Shown: positions 1 to 9,132, counted from the stretch's first letter. The stretch is 37,744 nt of DNA from an uncultured Faecalibacterium sp. (GCA_934526125.1 CAKSZU010000012.1:1-37744); one strand, 5' to 3'. Notes: generated by a model from the letters alone, not told the origin. Numbers and translations are program-made.

Positions 1-48
1 CTTGCTACAAACGACTGAAAAGGGGGCCTCCTACACGTTTCATTATCA

Positions 49-83
49 ATATGCAAAAGTGAATCCGTTTCACTTTTGCATAT
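49..83. repeat. Perfect 15-bp inverted repeat (hairpin)
   Basis: Arms 49-63 and 69-83 are exact reverse complements (ATATGCAAAAGTGAA and its complement) around a 5-nt loop. The stem is AT-rich and no run of T follows on either strand, so it is a poor intrinsic terminator. It could be an operator or the 3' end of a gene lying outside the window. No gene is seen in 1-103. Confidence 0.5.
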
Positions 84-103
84 CAAAAAGCACGTAGATA
101 CAA

Positions 104-135
104 GAAAAAGCCGCTTACCTTTTCAGGTAAACGGC
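104..135 (-). terminator. Intrinsic terminator of tRNA-Val
   Basis: On the minus strand an 11-bp stem (GCCGTTTACCT with AGGTAAGCGGC, one G-T pair) with a GAAA loop is followed by TTTTTC. It starts 8 nt after the tRNA CCA end. Confidence 0.8.
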
Positions 136-143
136 CTTACGTT

Positions 144-220
144 TGGTGGAGAATTAGGGACTCGAACCCCAGACCCCCTGCGTGTGATGCAGGTGCTCTA
201 ACCAGCTGAGCTAATCCTCC
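144..220 (-). tRNA. tRNA-Val (anticodon CAC)
   Basis: Reading the minus strand, a full cloverleaf can be drawn. The acceptor stem GGAGGAT pairs with ATTCTCC with one G-T pair. The D-arm contains AGCTCAGCTGGTTAGAGC. The anticodon stem CCTGC/GCAGG encloses the loop ATCACAC, giving anticodon CAC, which reads GTG (Val). The T-arm contains GGTTCGAGTCC, and the discriminator A is followed by an encoded CCA. Length 77 nt. It has its own promoter and terminator. Confidence 0.95.
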
Positions 221-236
221 GAATCGGAACGAGAGA

Positions 237-265
237 ATTATATCACATTCCGGGGGGCTTGGCAA
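237..265 (-). promoter_or_regulatory. Promoter of tRNA-Val
   Basis: On the minus strand TTGCCA (260-265) and TATAAT (237-242) are separated by exactly 17 nt, and the -10 is preceded by TGA (extended -10). The -10 lies 16 nt before the tRNA 5' end. Confidence 0.75.
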
Positions 266-310
266 GCCCCAATTTCAAATTTTCCGAAATTTTTTCTCCC
301 GCCGGGGCAG

Positions 311-339
311 TTGCTCTTTTGCGCGAAATAGTGTATACT
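311..339 (+). promoter_or_regulatory. Promoter of the small Cys-rich protein gene
   Basis: TTGCTC (311-316) and TATACT (334-339) with a 17-nt spacer, about 40 nt before the ATG at 380. Confidence 0.6.
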
Positions 340-379
340 GAAAATGCGCATTCCAGCGCAAAAAGAGAGGTCATGATCA

Positions 380-544
380 ATGCTGACAATTCGCGGGATC
401 ATTACGATCCTGGTTCTGGCCGGGCTGTTTGCCCTGGCTGTGGTGTGGATCTCCAAGCAGGGCGGCTGGAAAGGGGAAGGCTGCGGCGGTAACTGCGCCT
501 CCTGCCACCAGCACTGTGAGAACCCGGAAAAGAAATCCCACTGA
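380..544 (+). CDS. FeoB-associated-type Cys-rich membrane protein
   Basis: A 54-residue protein. Residues about 4-23 form one hydrophobic transmembrane helix (GIITILVLAGLFALAVV). It is followed by a short soluble tail with CGGNCASCHQHC, that is four Cys and two His. This architecture of one helix plus a Cys cluster, at 50-60 residues, is that of the FeoB-associated Cys-rich membrane proteins of Clostridia, thought to assist ferrous iron uptake. Here no feoA or feoB lies beside it; it is a single-gene unit with its own promoter (311-339), a GAGAGG ribosome site 9 nt before the ATG, and a strong terminator (551-588). Family assignment rests on size and pattern; the function is inferred. An ATG at 373 is in another frame. 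Confidence 0.65.
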   Translation: MLTIRGIITILVLAGLFALAVVWISKQGGWKGEGCGGNCASCHQHCENPEKKSH

Positions 545-550
545 CCGCAA

Positions 551-588
551 GAGGCCGCTGCACACGGATCGTGCAGCGGCCTCTTTTT
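551..588 (+). terminator. Intrinsic terminator
   Basis: A 13-bp perfect stem (GAGGCCGCTGCAC and its complement) with a 7-nt loop is followed by TTTTT, 6 nt after the stop of the small Cys-rich protein gene. Confidence 0.9.
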
Positions 589-610
589 GCGCTTACCGGC
601 TCCGGGCGGG

Positions 611-1142
<532 letters not shown>

Positions 1143-1196
1143 GGTTTACTCTCCTTTCGTTTTGGCATTTCTAGTCTTATCACAATCTTTAGTTGT

Positions 1197-1225
1197 ATTA
1201 TAGTGCATCGTTGATTTGATGTCAA
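1197..1225 (-). promoter_or_regulatory. Consensus promoter of the Cro-like operon
   Basis: On the minus strand a perfect TTGACA (1220-1225) and a perfect TATAAT (1197-1202) with a 17-nt spacer. The spacer contains one copy (1209-1217) of the 9-bp direct repeat CGTTGATTT that also overlaps the divergent promoter, a candidate operator. Confidence 0.85.
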
Positions 1226-1253
1226 CTGTTTTCGGCAATTCCCGCGAAATTCG

Positions 1254-1290
1254 TTGATTTTGAATCGTTTTTTTGATATACTGACGTCAG
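1254..1290 (+). promoter_or_regulatory. Promoter and candidate operators of the S24 repressor gene
   Basis: TTGATT (1254-1259) and TATACT (1277-1282) with a 17-nt spacer. The second CGTTGATTT copy (1252-1260) covers the -35 box. The perfect 10-bp palindrome CTGACGTCAG (1281-1290) overlaps the end of the -10 and the expected transcription start. Either could be the repressor's own binding site. Confidence 0.75.
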
Positions 1291-1323
1291 AGCATTCTTT
1301 TTTCCCAAAAGGAGGTCTGGGTC

Positions 1324-1944
1324 ATGTCAGAGCTTTCTCTCCGCGTCCTGCAGCGTCGGCGTGAGCTGGGGCTTTCGCAGGAAGAGCTGGCCCGGCGGAT
1401 GGGCTACCGCTCCAAATCCTCCATCACCAAGCTGGAAAAAGGGGTCAACGACATCCCGCAGGCCAAGGTCGAGGAGCTGGCCGCTGCGCTGGACACCACC
1501 CCCGCATGGCTTCTGGGGCTGGAGCCCCCTGCCCCGCCGCCGGGGTTTGAGCCCCTGCCCGCGATGAAGACCGTACCGCTGATCGGCTCCACCGCCGCGG
1601 CCGGTCTGCCCATCACCGATGCGCAGAATGTGGTGTGCGAGATCCAGGTCCCCGCCGCATGGGATGCAGATTTCGCCCTGACCTGCTGCGGAGACAGCAT
1701 GGCTCCTTTCCTCCACGATGGCGACATCGTCTGTGTCCGCATCCAGTCCGACGTCGAAAACGGCGGGATCGCCGCCGTGCGCATCGGGCAGGAGATCGTT
1801 CTCCGGCGCATCTACCGCCAGGGTGACGTCGTGACCCTAACCGCCGACAACACCGCAGTCTGTCCCCCCATGGTCTGCATGGGGCCCGCCCTGAATAAGA
1901 TCCAGATCGAGGGCAGAGCCGTAGGGTTCTGTAGAGGTTTATAA
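1324..1944 (+). CDS. XRE-family repressor with LexA/CI-like S24 domain
   Basis: A 206-residue two-domain repressor. Residues about 6-65 are an XRE helix-turn-helix (LSQEELARRMGYRSKSSITKLE). A Pro-rich linker (about 67-80) leads to a C-terminal S24 peptidase fold. The self-cleavage dipeptide Ala93-Gly94 is present (STAAAGLP) and the catalytic Ser125 is in GDSMAPFLHDGD. At the place of the catalytic Lys, however, the sequence is IVLRRIYR, with Arg161 where LexA/CI proteins usually have Lys, so autocleavage may be lost or altered. GGAGG lies 7 nt before the ATG. It is transcribed divergently from the Cro-like gene and is followed directly by trmO, 1 nt after its stop, so the two are probably co-transcribed. 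Confidence 0.85.
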   Translation: MSELSLRVLQRRRELGLSQEELARRMGYRSKSSITKLEKGVNDIPQAKVEELAAALDTTPAWLLGLEPPAPPPGFEPLPAMKTVPLIGSTAAAGLPITDAQNVVCEIQVPAAWDADFALTCCGDSMAPFLHDGDIVCVRIQSDVENGGIAAVRIGQEIVLRRIYRQGDVVTLTADNTAVCPPMVCMGPALNKIQIEGRAVGFCRGL

Positions 1945-1945
1945 T

Positions 1946-2638
1946 ATGTCCAACGAAGCTATGACCCTGAATGTGATCGCCCATATCCGCACGGCTTTCC
2001 CCACCAAGTTCGGCATCCCCCGCCAGAGCGGTCTGGTGGACAGCCTGCGGGGCGAGATCATCTTTACCCCGGAATACCGCAATGCGGACGCCGTCCGTGG
2101 GCTGGATGATTTCAGCCACATCTGGCTGGTGTGGCAGTTCTCCGGTGCCGTGCGGGACACCTGGTCCCCCACGGTCCGCCCGCCCCGTCTGGGGGGCAAC
2201 ACCCGGATGGGCGTGTTTGCCACCCGCTCGCCCTTCCGGCCCAACCCGCTGGGGCTTTCCAGCGTCCGGCTGGAGGCCATTGAACACCGGCCCGAAGTCG
2301 GTCCCGTGCTCATCGTGCGGGGGGCTGATCTGATGGACGGCACCCCCATCTACGACATCAAGCCCTACATCCCTTACGCCGACTGCCACCCGAATGCCGC
2401 CGCCGGATTCACGGCACAGACCCAGATGCACAGGCTTCAGGTGGAGTGTCCTCCTGCCCTGTGGGAAACGGTGCCCGCCGACCTGCGGGACGGGCTGCGG
2501 GGCGTACTGGAAAACGACCCCCGCCCCTCCTACCAGCATGACCCGGAGCGGGTCTACGGCATGGAATTTGCCGGGCTGGAAGTCCACTTTATCGTGGATC
2601 AGGGCGTCCTGACCATTACCGGCATCGCCCTCAGCTGA
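1946..2638 (+). CDS. trmO: tRNA (N6-threonylcarbamoyladenosine37-N6)-methyltransferase TrmO-like
   Basis: A 230-residue protein of the TrmO/TsaA (UPF0066) family, which methylates t6A37 of tRNAs such as tRNA-Thr(GGU) using S-adenosylmethionine. The signature stretch RLGGNTRMGVFATRSPFRPN followed by PLGLSSVRLE is intact, with the upstream FSHIWLVWQF strand of the beta-barrel SAM fold. Length fits the family. The start is set by the preceding stop codon 1 nt upstream; only a weak AGAGG precedes it, consistent with translational coupling to the repressor gene. A LysR gene follows 10 nt later, so 1324-3524 may be one transcript. Confidence 0.9.
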   Translation: MSNEAMTLNVIAHIRTAFPTKFGIPRQSGLVDSLRGEIIFTPEYRNADAVRGLDDFSHIWLVWQFSGAVRDTWSPTVRPPRLGGNTRMGVFATRSPFRPNPLGLSSVRLEAIEHRPEVGPVLIVRGADLMDGTPIYDIKPYIPYADCHPNAAAGFTAQTQMHRLQVECPPALWETVPADLRDGLRGVLENDPRPSYQHDPERVYGMEFAGLEVHFIVDQGVLTITGIALS

Positions 2639-2648
2639 GGAGAGAGCC

Positions 2649-3524
2649 ATGGAACTGCGTACCATCAACACTTTTCTGCACATCGCCGAGCTGCACAGCT
2701 TTTCGCAGGCGGCCCGGGAGCTGGGGTATTCCCAGTCCGCCGTCTCCGCCCAGATCGCTCAGCTGGAAGCCGAGCTGGAAACGCCCCTGTTCGACCGGGT
2801 GGGCAAGACCGTCCGCCTGACCGATGCGGGGCAGACCTTTCTGGCCTATGCCCGTTCCCTTCTGGCCACGGCACAGCAGGCCCGGGCAGCCCTTCAGCCC
2901 GCCCGGCAGGTCCGCGGCACCCTGCGGATCGCGCTGGCAGACTCGGTCTGCAGCACCTTCCTGCCCGACCTGCTGCAGCGCTACCACGCCCTCTGCCCGC
3001 AGGTAGAGCTGGTACTCCGCACCGCCACGGCGGACGAGATGCTGCAGCTGCTGGGCACCAACCAGATCGATCTGGCCTATACGCTGGACCAGCCGCTGGT
3101 GCAGCCCAGCTATGTGCTGGCCGTGGACGAGCCGGAGCCCATCTGCGTGGTGGCCCCCGCCGGGCACCCGCTGGCCGGCCAGCTCTCCGTCTCGCTGGAA
3201 GAGCTGGCCAAGCAGGAGTTCCTGCTGACCGAGCGGGGCATGAGCTACCGGGATGCGCTGGATCAGTGCATGGCCGCCCACCACCTGACAGTCAAGCCCT
3301 ATCTGGAACTGGGCAGTGCTTCCCTGCTCTGCCAGATGGTGGAACACGGCATGGGGCTTTCCTTCCTGCCGGAGTATGTTGTCCGGGATGCCCTCGCCGC
3401 CGGGACGCTGGCCCGCCTGAACGTTCCTGCCTGCCAGATCGAGATGCGGCGGCAGCTGTTCTACCACAAAGACAAATGGCTCACCCCGCAGATGAAGGTC
3501 TTCATCGAACTGGTGCAGCGATAA
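2649..3524 (+). CDS. LysR-family transcriptional regulator
   Basis: A 291-residue protein with the usual LysR layout: an N-terminal winged helix-turn-helix (residues 1-60; FSQAARELGYSQSAVSAQIAQLE) and a linker helix. It is followed by a two-lobe effector-binding domain (about 88-290). Length is typical. The ribosome site GAGGAGAG lies just before the ATG. It is the last gene of a possible repressor-trmO-lysR transcript and converges on the membrane protein at 3582. No divergent target gene is present, so its regulon and ligand cannot be told from here. Confidence 0.9.
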   Translation: MELRTINTFLHIAELHSFSQAARELGYSQSAVSAQIAQLEAELETPLFDRVGKTVRLTDAGQTFLAYARSLLATAQQARAALQPARQVRGTLRIALADSVCSTFLPDLLQRYHALCPQVELVLRTATADEMLQLLGTNQIDLAYTLDQPLVQPSYVLAVDEPEPICVVAPAGHPLAGQLSVSLEELAKQEFLLTERGMSYRDALDQCMAAHHLTVKPYLELGSASLLCQMVEHGMGLSFLPEYVVRDALAAGTLARLNVPACQIEMRRQLFYHKDKWLTPQMKVFIELVQR

Positions 3525-3525
3525 A

Positions 3526-3560
3526 ACACAAAAGCGCCGCCGGGGTTTTCCCTGGCGGCG
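3526..3560 (-). terminator. Terminator between convergent genes
   Basis: The GC-rich stem 3535-3545 / 3550-3560 (CGCCGCCGGGG with a near-perfect partner) is followed on the minus strand by CTTTTGTGTTTT. It most clearly serves the minus-strand gene ending at 3582 and may also stop the LysR transcript. Confidence 0.7.
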
Positions 3561-3581
3561 TCGTTCGTTCTGCAGTGATTT

Positions 3582-4901
3582 TTATCGGTTCTCGCTGCGC
3601 TGTGACAGGCGGTTGAACCGTTTTTCCTTTTCGTCGTCCTTTTCGGCATCGGGGGCCGGGGCGACCGGGGTCAGGCGGATCTCGGTGACCCGGCGGCGGG
3701 CTGTGCGGGTGACCACGCCCTCATACTGATCCAGCGTGAAGCGGTCCCCCACCTTGGGCAGGTGATGGGTCTTTTCCTGCACCAGGCCATTGACGGTGTT
3801 GGAGTCGATGTCCTCATCCTCCGGCAGGTCCAGCTCCTCGAACAGATCGTCCACGCTGGCAGAGCCGGACACCAGCCAGCTGCCGTCCGACTGCTTGCGG
3901 AAGTCCTCGGTGGCCTCGTCGTGTTCGTCCCAGATCTCGCCCACCAGCTCTTCCAGAATATCCTCCAGGGTGATGATACCCTCGGTGCCGCCGTACTCGT
4001 CCACTACCACAGCCATGTGATGGTGCTGCTCCCGCAGGGTGCGCAGCAGCTGGGAGATCTGTGTGGAGCCGGTGGTGTACAACGTCGGGGCGATCATGTC
4101 CTCCAGGCGGCTCTCCTTTTTCAGGCGGGCAAGGTAGAAGTCCTTTTCATGTACCACACCGATGATATTATCAATGGTGTCATGGTAGACCGGCAGACGG
4201 GAATAGCCCGACTCGGCAAAGATCCGGGCCACATCGTCCAGCTCCGTATCATCCTCCACGGCCACGACATCCACACGGGGCGTCAGGATCTCCTCCACCT
4301 CCACGTCATCGAACTCGATGGCGCTGCGGATCAGCTCGCTCTCCCGGTCGGTGAGCTCGCCGTCGTTCTCGGCCTCGCTGACCATTGTCATCAGCTCGCC
4401 CTCGGTGATGGTATCGGTCTCACTGCTGTGGATAAAATGTCCCAGCAGCCGCTTCCACTGGCTGAACAGCCAGGTCAGGGGGGTAAACAGGAGCATCAGC
4501 AGGTTCAGGACCGGCGACACCGCCGTCGCGATGGTCTCCGGCATCTCCTTGGCGATGCTCTTGGGGCTCACCTCGCCGAAGATCAGCACCACGATGGTCA
4601 ATACCACCGTAGAGACGGTCGCGCCCCGTTCCTCCCCCAGCAGGTGGGTGAAGAGAACGGTGGCGATGGAGGCGGCACCGATGTTCACGATATTGTTGCC
4701 GATCAGGATGGTGGAAAGCAGTTTGTCGTACTGCTCCGACATGGCCAGCACCCGCGCAGCGGAAGCATCGCCGTCATCGGCACGGCTTTTCAGCCGGATC
4801 TGGTTCAGGGAGGAAAATGCGGTCTCGGAGGCGGAGAAGAAGGCGGAAAAAGCCACCAGCACGATCAGCGCCACCAGGAGCGTCATACTGCCATCGTCCA
4901 T
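3582..4901 (-). CDS. CNNM/CorC-family (hemolysin-like) membrane protein
   Basis: A 439-residue protein with the full three-part layout of bacterial CNNM/CorC proteins (Mg2+ efflux or transport, formerly hemolysin C-like). An N-terminal DUF21 domain with several transmembrane helices (residues about 1-150) is followed by a tandem CBS pair (about 195-330; TPRVDVVAVEDD... then VVDEYGGTEGIITLEDILEELVGEI). Last comes a CorC-HlyC domain (about 345-420). The acidic-basic tail is variable in the family. The ATG at 4901 has no convincing ribosome site; the next ATG, 5 residues in, is possible. Single-gene unit. Confidence 0.88.
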   Translation of the reverse strand: MDDGSMTLLVALIVLVAFSAFFSASETAFSSLNQIRLKSRADDGDASAARVLAMSEQYDKLLSTILIGNNIVNIGAASIATVLFTHLLGEERGATVSTVVLTIVVLIFGEVSPKSIAKEMPETIATAVSPVLNLLMLLFTPLTWLFSQWKRLLGHFIHSSETDTITEGELMTMVSEAENDGELTDRESELIRSAIEFDDVEVEEILTPRVDVVAVEDDTELDDVARIFAESGYSRLPVYHDTIDNIIGVVHEKDFYLARLKKESRLEDMIAPTLYTTGSTQISQLLRTLREQHHHMAVVVDEYGGTEGIITLEDILEELVGEIWDEHDEATEDFRKQSDGSWLVSGSASVDDLFEELDLPEDEDIDSNTVNGLVQEKTHHLPKVGDRFTLDQYEGVVTRTARRRVTEIRLTPVAPAPDAEKDDEKEKRFNRLSQRSENR

Positions 4902-5028
4902 AATAAAGGAAAATCACACTCAACTTTCTGTATCAGATTACGTTTCCGGATATCAAAAAGTGCTTTCCACCGTTGCCTTCGACGATGAAAAGCACTTTGT
5001 TCAAAGCCTATGATATCATATTCTGCAC

Positions 5029-5058
5029 CCCCGTGCAAGCGTTACCGGCCGCACGGGG
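5029..5058 (-). terminator. Hairpin downstream of clpB
   Basis: An 8-bp perfect stem (5029-5036 / 5051-5058) with a 14-nt loop follows the clpB stop by 28 nt on the minus strand. There is no T-run, so termination here is only possible. Confidence 0.35.
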
Positions 5059-5085
5059 AAGCAAAACAGGTAAAACTGCGGTAAA

Positions 5086-7698
5086 TTATCGCAATACAAG
5101 GGCATTGCCGTCGTAGTCCACCGTCAGGGTATTGCCCTCGGCGTAACTGCCCCGGATGATGGCCTTGGCGATCAGGGTCTCGACCCGGCTCTGGATGAAC
5201 CGCTTGATGGGACGGGCACCATAGACACTGTCGTAGGCAGAATCGATGATGAAGTCCTTGGCGGCGGTGGTGACGTCCAGCTTGAGGTGCTTGCCCTCGT
5301 CCATGCGGTGACGCAGATCTTCCAGCTGGAGGTCCACGATCTTCCGCATCTCGTCCTTGGTCAGGCTCTTGTAGTAGACGATCTCATCCAGACGGTTCAG
5401 GAACTCGGGACGGAACTTGGATTTCAGCAACAGATCGATCTGCTTGCGGGCGTCCTCGCTCAGCTCGTTGGAGCCGTTGGCCCGGCGCTGCTCCAGATCG
5501 TTCAGGATGATGTCGCTGCCCAGGTTGGACGTCAGGATGATGACCGTGTTCTTGAAGTCCACGGTGCGGCCCTGGCTGTCGGTGATGCGGCCGTCGTCCA
5601 GCACCTGCAGCAGGATGTTGAAGACATCGGGGTGGGCCTTTTCCACCTCATCGAACAGCACCACGCTGTAGGGTTTGCGGCGCACAGCCTCGGTCAGCTG
5701 GCCGCCTTCCTCGTAGCCCACATATCCCGGAGGCGCACCGATCAGGCGGCTGACGCTGAATTTCTCCATATACTCCGTCATATCGATACGGACCATGCTG
5801 CGCTCATCGTCAAACAAAGCCTGTGCCAGCGCCTTAGCCAGCTCGGTCTTGCCGACACCGGTGGGGCCCAGGAACAGGAAACTGCCGATGGGCCGGTTGG
5901 GGTTGGCGATGCCGGCACGGCTGCGCAGGATGGCCTCGCTGACCTTGGTCACAGCCTCGTCCTGGCCGATGACTCTCTTATGGAGTACATCGTCCAGATG
6001 CAGCAGCTTCTCCCGCTCGCCTTCCACCAGCTTCTCCACCGGGATGCCGGTCCAGCGGGCCACGATGCGGGCGATCTCCTCATCGGTGACACGGTCCCGC
6101 AGGAGGCTGTCCTCCTTCTTCTCGTTGGCCAGCTTCTCCTCGGCTTCCAGCTGTTTCTGCAGCTCGGGCAGTCTGCCGTACTTCAGCTCAGCTGCCTTGT
6201 TCAGGTCGTACTCCCGCTGGGCTTTCTCGATGGCCGCATTGGTCTGCTCGATCTGCTCACGCAGGGACTGCACCTTGCCGATGGCGTTCTTCTCATTCTC
6301 CCACTTTGCCTTCATGCTGCGGAACTTGTCCTGCAGCTCGGCCAGCTCCTTTTCCAGCTCCTTCAGACGGCTCTGGCTCAGAGCATCGGTCTCCTTCTTC
6401 AGGCTGACCTGCTCGATCTGCAGCTGGGTGATGCGGTGGGCCAGATCATCCATCTCGCTGGGCATACTGTCCATCTCGGTCTTGATCATGGCGCAGGCCT
6501 CATCCACCAGGTCGATGGCTTTATCGGGCAGGAACCGGTCGGTGATATACCGGTCGGAAAGGGTCGCGGCGGCGATCAGGGCATTGTCGCTGATCTTGAC
6601 GCCGTGGAACACCTCATACCGCTCTTTCAGGCCGCGCAGGATGGAGATGGTATCCTCCACGGTGGGTTCATCCACCTGCACCGGCTGGAACCGGCGCTCC
6701 AGAGCGGGATCTTTTTCGATATACTGGCGGTACTCATCCAGCGTAGTGGCACCGATGCAGTGCAACTCGCCCCGGGCCAGCATGGGCTTGAGCAGGTTGC
6801 CTGCGTCCATGGCACCGTCGGTCTTACCGGCACCCACGATGGTGTGCAGCTCATCAATGAAGAGGATGATCTTGCCCTCGCTCTTCTTCACCTCGTTCAG
6901 CACACTCTTCAGACGCTCCTCGAACTCGCCGCGGTACTTGGCACCGGCCACCAGAGCACCCATGTCCAGGCTGAATACGATGCGGTCTTTCAGGTTCTCG
7001 GGCACATCGCCCCGGACGATCCGCTGGGCAAGGCCCTCGGCGATGGCGGTCTTGCCGACGCCGGGCTCACCGATCAGGCAGGGGTTGTTCTTGGTCTTAC
7101 GGGACAGGATGCGGATGACGTTCCGGATCTCCTGATCCCGTCCGATGACGGGGTCCAGCTTCTGCTTGCGGGCCAGATCCACCAGATCCTGGCCGTATTT
7201 CTGCAGGGCGTTGTAGGTATCCTCGGGGTTATCGGTGGTCACGCGCTGGTTGCCGCGGACAGCCGTCAGCTGCTGCAGGAAAGCATCCTTCTGGATGCTG
7301 AAGGCCCGGAACAACTCGGTGGTGTTCTGGGTCTGCTCATCCAGCAGGCCCAGGAACAGATGCTCCACGCTGATATAATCGTCCTTCATAGCCTTTGCCT
7401 CGCGGGCGGCGGCGCTCAGGACTTTATCGGCGGCCTGGGAGATATAGACCTTGTCGGGGTCACGGCCGGAGCCGGAGACCCGGGGCAGGGCGGAAAGCTT
7501 TTCGGCCACTGCGGCGGCAAAGCTGCCGGGGTCCACGTTCAGCTTCTGCAGCAGCTGGGGAATCAGCCCCTGCTCCTGCGAGACCAGGGCATGCAGCAGA
7601 TGCTCCGGCTCCAATGCGTTGTGCTGGTATTCCACAGCCAGCTGCTGGGCAGCCTGCAGGGCTTCCAGCGTCTTCTGGGTATATTGATTGGTATTCAT
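5086..7698 (-). CDS. clpB: ATP-dependent disaggregase ClpB
   Basis: An 870-residue Hsp100 chaperone that with DnaK reactivates aggregated proteins in the cytosol. In order there is a Clp N-domain repeat pair (about 1-145) and AAA-1 with Walker A GEPGVGKT and Walker [11 protein letters not shown]. The long charged coiled-coil middle domain typical of ClpB follows (about 400-520; [20 protein letters not shown]). Last come AAA-2 with Walker A GPTGVGKT and Walker [12 protein letters not shown], and the D2-small domain. The start at 7698 is chosen because GGAGG lies 8 nt upstream and the N-terminus [14 protein letters not shown] matches the family; the frame is open further upstream only through the promoter. 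Controlled by a CIRCE element (7767-7793). Confidence 0.97.
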   Translation of the reverse strand: MNTNQYTQKTLEALQAAQQLAVEYQHNALEPEHLLHALVSQEQGLIPQLLQKLNVDPGSFAAAVAEKLSALPRVSGSGRDPDKVYISQAADKVLSAAAREAKAMKDDYISVEHLFLGLLDEQTQNTTELFRAFSIQKDAFLQQLTAVRGNQRVTTDNPEDTYNALQKYGQDLVDLARKQKLDPVIGRDQEIRNVIRILSRKTKNNPCLIGEPGVGKTAIAEGLAQRIVRGDVPENLKDRIVFSLDMGALVAGAKYRGEFEERLKSVLNEVKKSEGKIILFIDELHTIVGAGKTDGAMDAGNLLKPMLARGELHCIGATTLDEYRQYIEKDPALERRFQPVQVDEPTVEDTISILRGLKERYEVFHGVKISDNALIAAATLSDRYITDRFLPDKAIDLVDEACAMIKTEMDSMPSEMDDLAHRITQLQIEQVSLKKETDALSQSRLKELEKELAELQDKFRSMKAKWENEKNAIGKVQSLREQIEQTNAAIEKAQREYDLNKAAELKYGRLPELQKQLEAEEKLANEKKEDSLLRDRVTDEEIARIVARWTGIPVEKLVEGEREKLLHLDDVLHKRVIGQDEAVTKVSEAILRSRAGIANPNRPIGSFLFLGPTGVGKTELAKALAQALFDDERSMVRIDMTEYMEKFSVSRLIGAPPGYVGYEEGGQLTEAVRRKPYSVVLFDEVEKAHPDVFNILLQVLDDGRITDSQGRTVDFKNTVIILTSNLGSDIILNDLEQRRANGSNELSEDARKQIDLLLKSKFRPEFLNRLDEIVYYKSLTKDEMRKIVDLQLEDLRHRMDEGKHLKLDVTTAAKDFIIDSAYDSVYGARPIKRFIQSRVETLIAKAIIRGSYAEGNTLTVDYDGNALVLR

Positions 7699-7766
7699 AG
7701 AATCGACCTCCATTCGTACCGGAAAGGTTCTTTCAGCAGTCTCGCAGATGCTTTGCCAGCTCTTTG

Positions 7767-7793
7767 TTAGCACTCCATCTGTTTGACTGCTAA
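7767..7793 (-). promoter_or_regulatory. CIRCE operator (HrcA site) of clpB
   Basis: TTAGCACTC-N9-GACTGCTAA: the HrcA inverted repeat with one mismatch in the right arm (consensus GAGTGCTAA). It sits just downstream of the clpB -10 box, where HrcA binding would block initiation at low temperature. Confidence 0.9.
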
Positions 7794-7794
7794 A

Positions 7795-7823
7795 AATATA
7801 CTCCAAACGCTTTCCATTGTCAA
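7795..7823 (-). promoter_or_regulatory. clpB promoter
   Basis: On the minus strand a perfect TTGACA (7818-7823) and TATATT (7795-7800) with a 17-nt spacer, directly abutting the CIRCE element. Confidence 0.85.
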
Positions 7824-7873
7824 TAGGGTCGGCCCTTTCTCCCCAACAATTCACAGATTGTTTGCAAAAAGAT

Positions 7874-7910
7874 AAAAAATACCGCTCCGGCGCGAAGCCG
7901 GGGCGGTATT
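7874..7910 (-). terminator. Terminator of the PPIase lipoprotein gene
   Basis: On the minus strand a long stem (AATACCGCCCCGGC with its partner, one mismatch) around a short loop is followed by TTTTTTA, 16 nt after the stop at 7926. Confidence 0.85.
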
Positions 7911-7925
7911 GCTGTGGTCTTTCTC

Positions 7926-9065
7926 TCAGGACACCACCGCGTTATCGGTCAGAGCGCTGCTGACCGCATCCATCAGGGCCACCATGGTGCAGTAGTTTGC
8001 ACCGTAGGTCTCGGTGTAGGCGGAGTAGGTGTCGATCTGCTCCTGAGTGGGGGTGATATCCATAGCCTCGGCCACGGCCTGATACAGCAGGGCCTCCTTG
8101 GCGTAGGTCGTGATGCTGTCGCTCATCCCCTCCAGCAGGGCGTCGGCGCTGTCGTAACCGGCCGCCGTCTTGAGGAAGTCGTCCAGATCATAGCCGTAGT
8201 AGCTGGCCATGGTGTAGTAGTAGTTCAGGCACTGGTTCACCTGATAATCCGTGACCTCCTTCGGCAGCTCCTTGAAGGTGGAGTTGGCCAGCAGGTAATC
8301 CATGACGGCGTTCTGAAGGTTGGTGGTGTAGAGCATCTGCTGATACAGGGCCTTCAGGTCCTCCACGGTATGGACATCGTCCGTGGAGCCGTAGTTTTCA
8401 TCCACCCAGCTGTCGGTGAGTTCCGGCAGGACGTCCTCGCTGATGTAGTTCAGGGTGACGGTGAACACGGCCTTCTTGCCGCTGAGGACCACCGTGTTGC
8501 CGTCGGCATCAGTGGAATCCTTGTAGCCGTCCGGGAAGGTGACATTGACCTCGAAGGTCTCGCCGGGGGTGTGCCCCACGATCTGATCCTCAAAGCCGTC
8601 GATGAAGCTTCCGCTGCCCAGCGTCAGGCTGTAGCCGCTGTAGGTGCCCCCGCTGAAAGCCACGCCGTCCACCGAGCCCGCATAGTCGATGTTGACGGTG
8701 TCCCCGTCTGCGGCTGCCCGGTCGGTGATCTGCTTTTCGGAGGTGTGCTGGCTCAGCAGGTCATCGATCTCCGCCTGCACATCCTCTTCGGTGGGTTCCA
8801 CATCCGTCCGGGCAATGGGGATGGCCGCATAGTCCTCGGGCAGGGTGACATAATCCAGTGCCTTGACGCCCTGCCAGAAGCCGTTCTCATCCAGCCCGTC
8901 GCTGTATGCAAAATTCTGATAATCGTAATCTGCCGCACTGCCGTAGGACGAGACTGCCTCGCCGGACGCGGACGAGGATGCGGCGGACTTGGAGCAGCCC
9001 GCTGCCCCCAGCATCAGCGCACCGGCGCAGAGCAGACAGGCCGCCTTTTTCATCAATCGTTTCAA
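7926..9065 (-). CDS. Trigger-factor-like FKBP-type PPIase lipoprotein
   Basis: A 379-residue secreted lipoprotein. The N-terminus KRLMKKAACLLCAGALMLG then AAGC is a type II signal peptide with the lipidated Cys near residue 24, followed by a Ser/Ala-rich tether. An FKBP-type peptidyl-prolyl isomerase domain follows (about 105-210; DGDTVNIDYAGSVDG, GSGSFIDGFEDQIVGHTPGE, FPDGY), then a helical trigger-factor-C-like chaperone domain. The role is probably folding of exported proteins outside the membrane. The TTG at 9065 is preferred because GGGAGGG lies 6 nt upstream; an ATG at 9053 is the alternative. An ATG at 9116 is unlikely, since the TATAAT at 9133-9138 would leave almost no leader. Confidence 0.8.
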   Translation of the reverse strand: MKRLMKKAACLLCAGALMLGAAGCSKSAASSSASGEAVSSYGSAADYDYQNFAYSDGLDENGFWQGVKALDYVTLPEDYAAIPIARTDVEPTEEDVQAEIDDLLSQHTSEKQITDRAAADGDTVNIDYAGSVDGVAFSGGTYSGYSLTLGSGSFIDGFEDQIVGHTPGETFEVNVTFPDGYKDSTDADGNTVVLSGKKAVFTVTLNYISEDVLPELTDSWVDENYGSTDDVHTVEDLKALYQQMLYTTNLQNAVMDYLLANSTFKELPKEVTDYQVNQCLNYYYTMASYYGYDLDDFLKTAAGYDSADALLEGMSDSITTYAKEALLYQAVAEAMDITPTQEQIDTYSAYTETYGANYCTMVALMDAVSSALTDNAVVS

Positions 9066-9132
9066 CTGGAACCCTCCCGTGGCCCGGCTGCCGCCGGGTT
9101 TCGCATTGTTTTTCATACTTCAAGCAGTCTCT

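Noticed and set aside
5287..7770. A very long open frame (over 800 codons) on the strand opposite clpB
   Set aside because: High GC with strong third-position bias leaves the antisense frame open; the composition (His, Gln, Leu, Gly rich) is not protein-like and clpB is certain.
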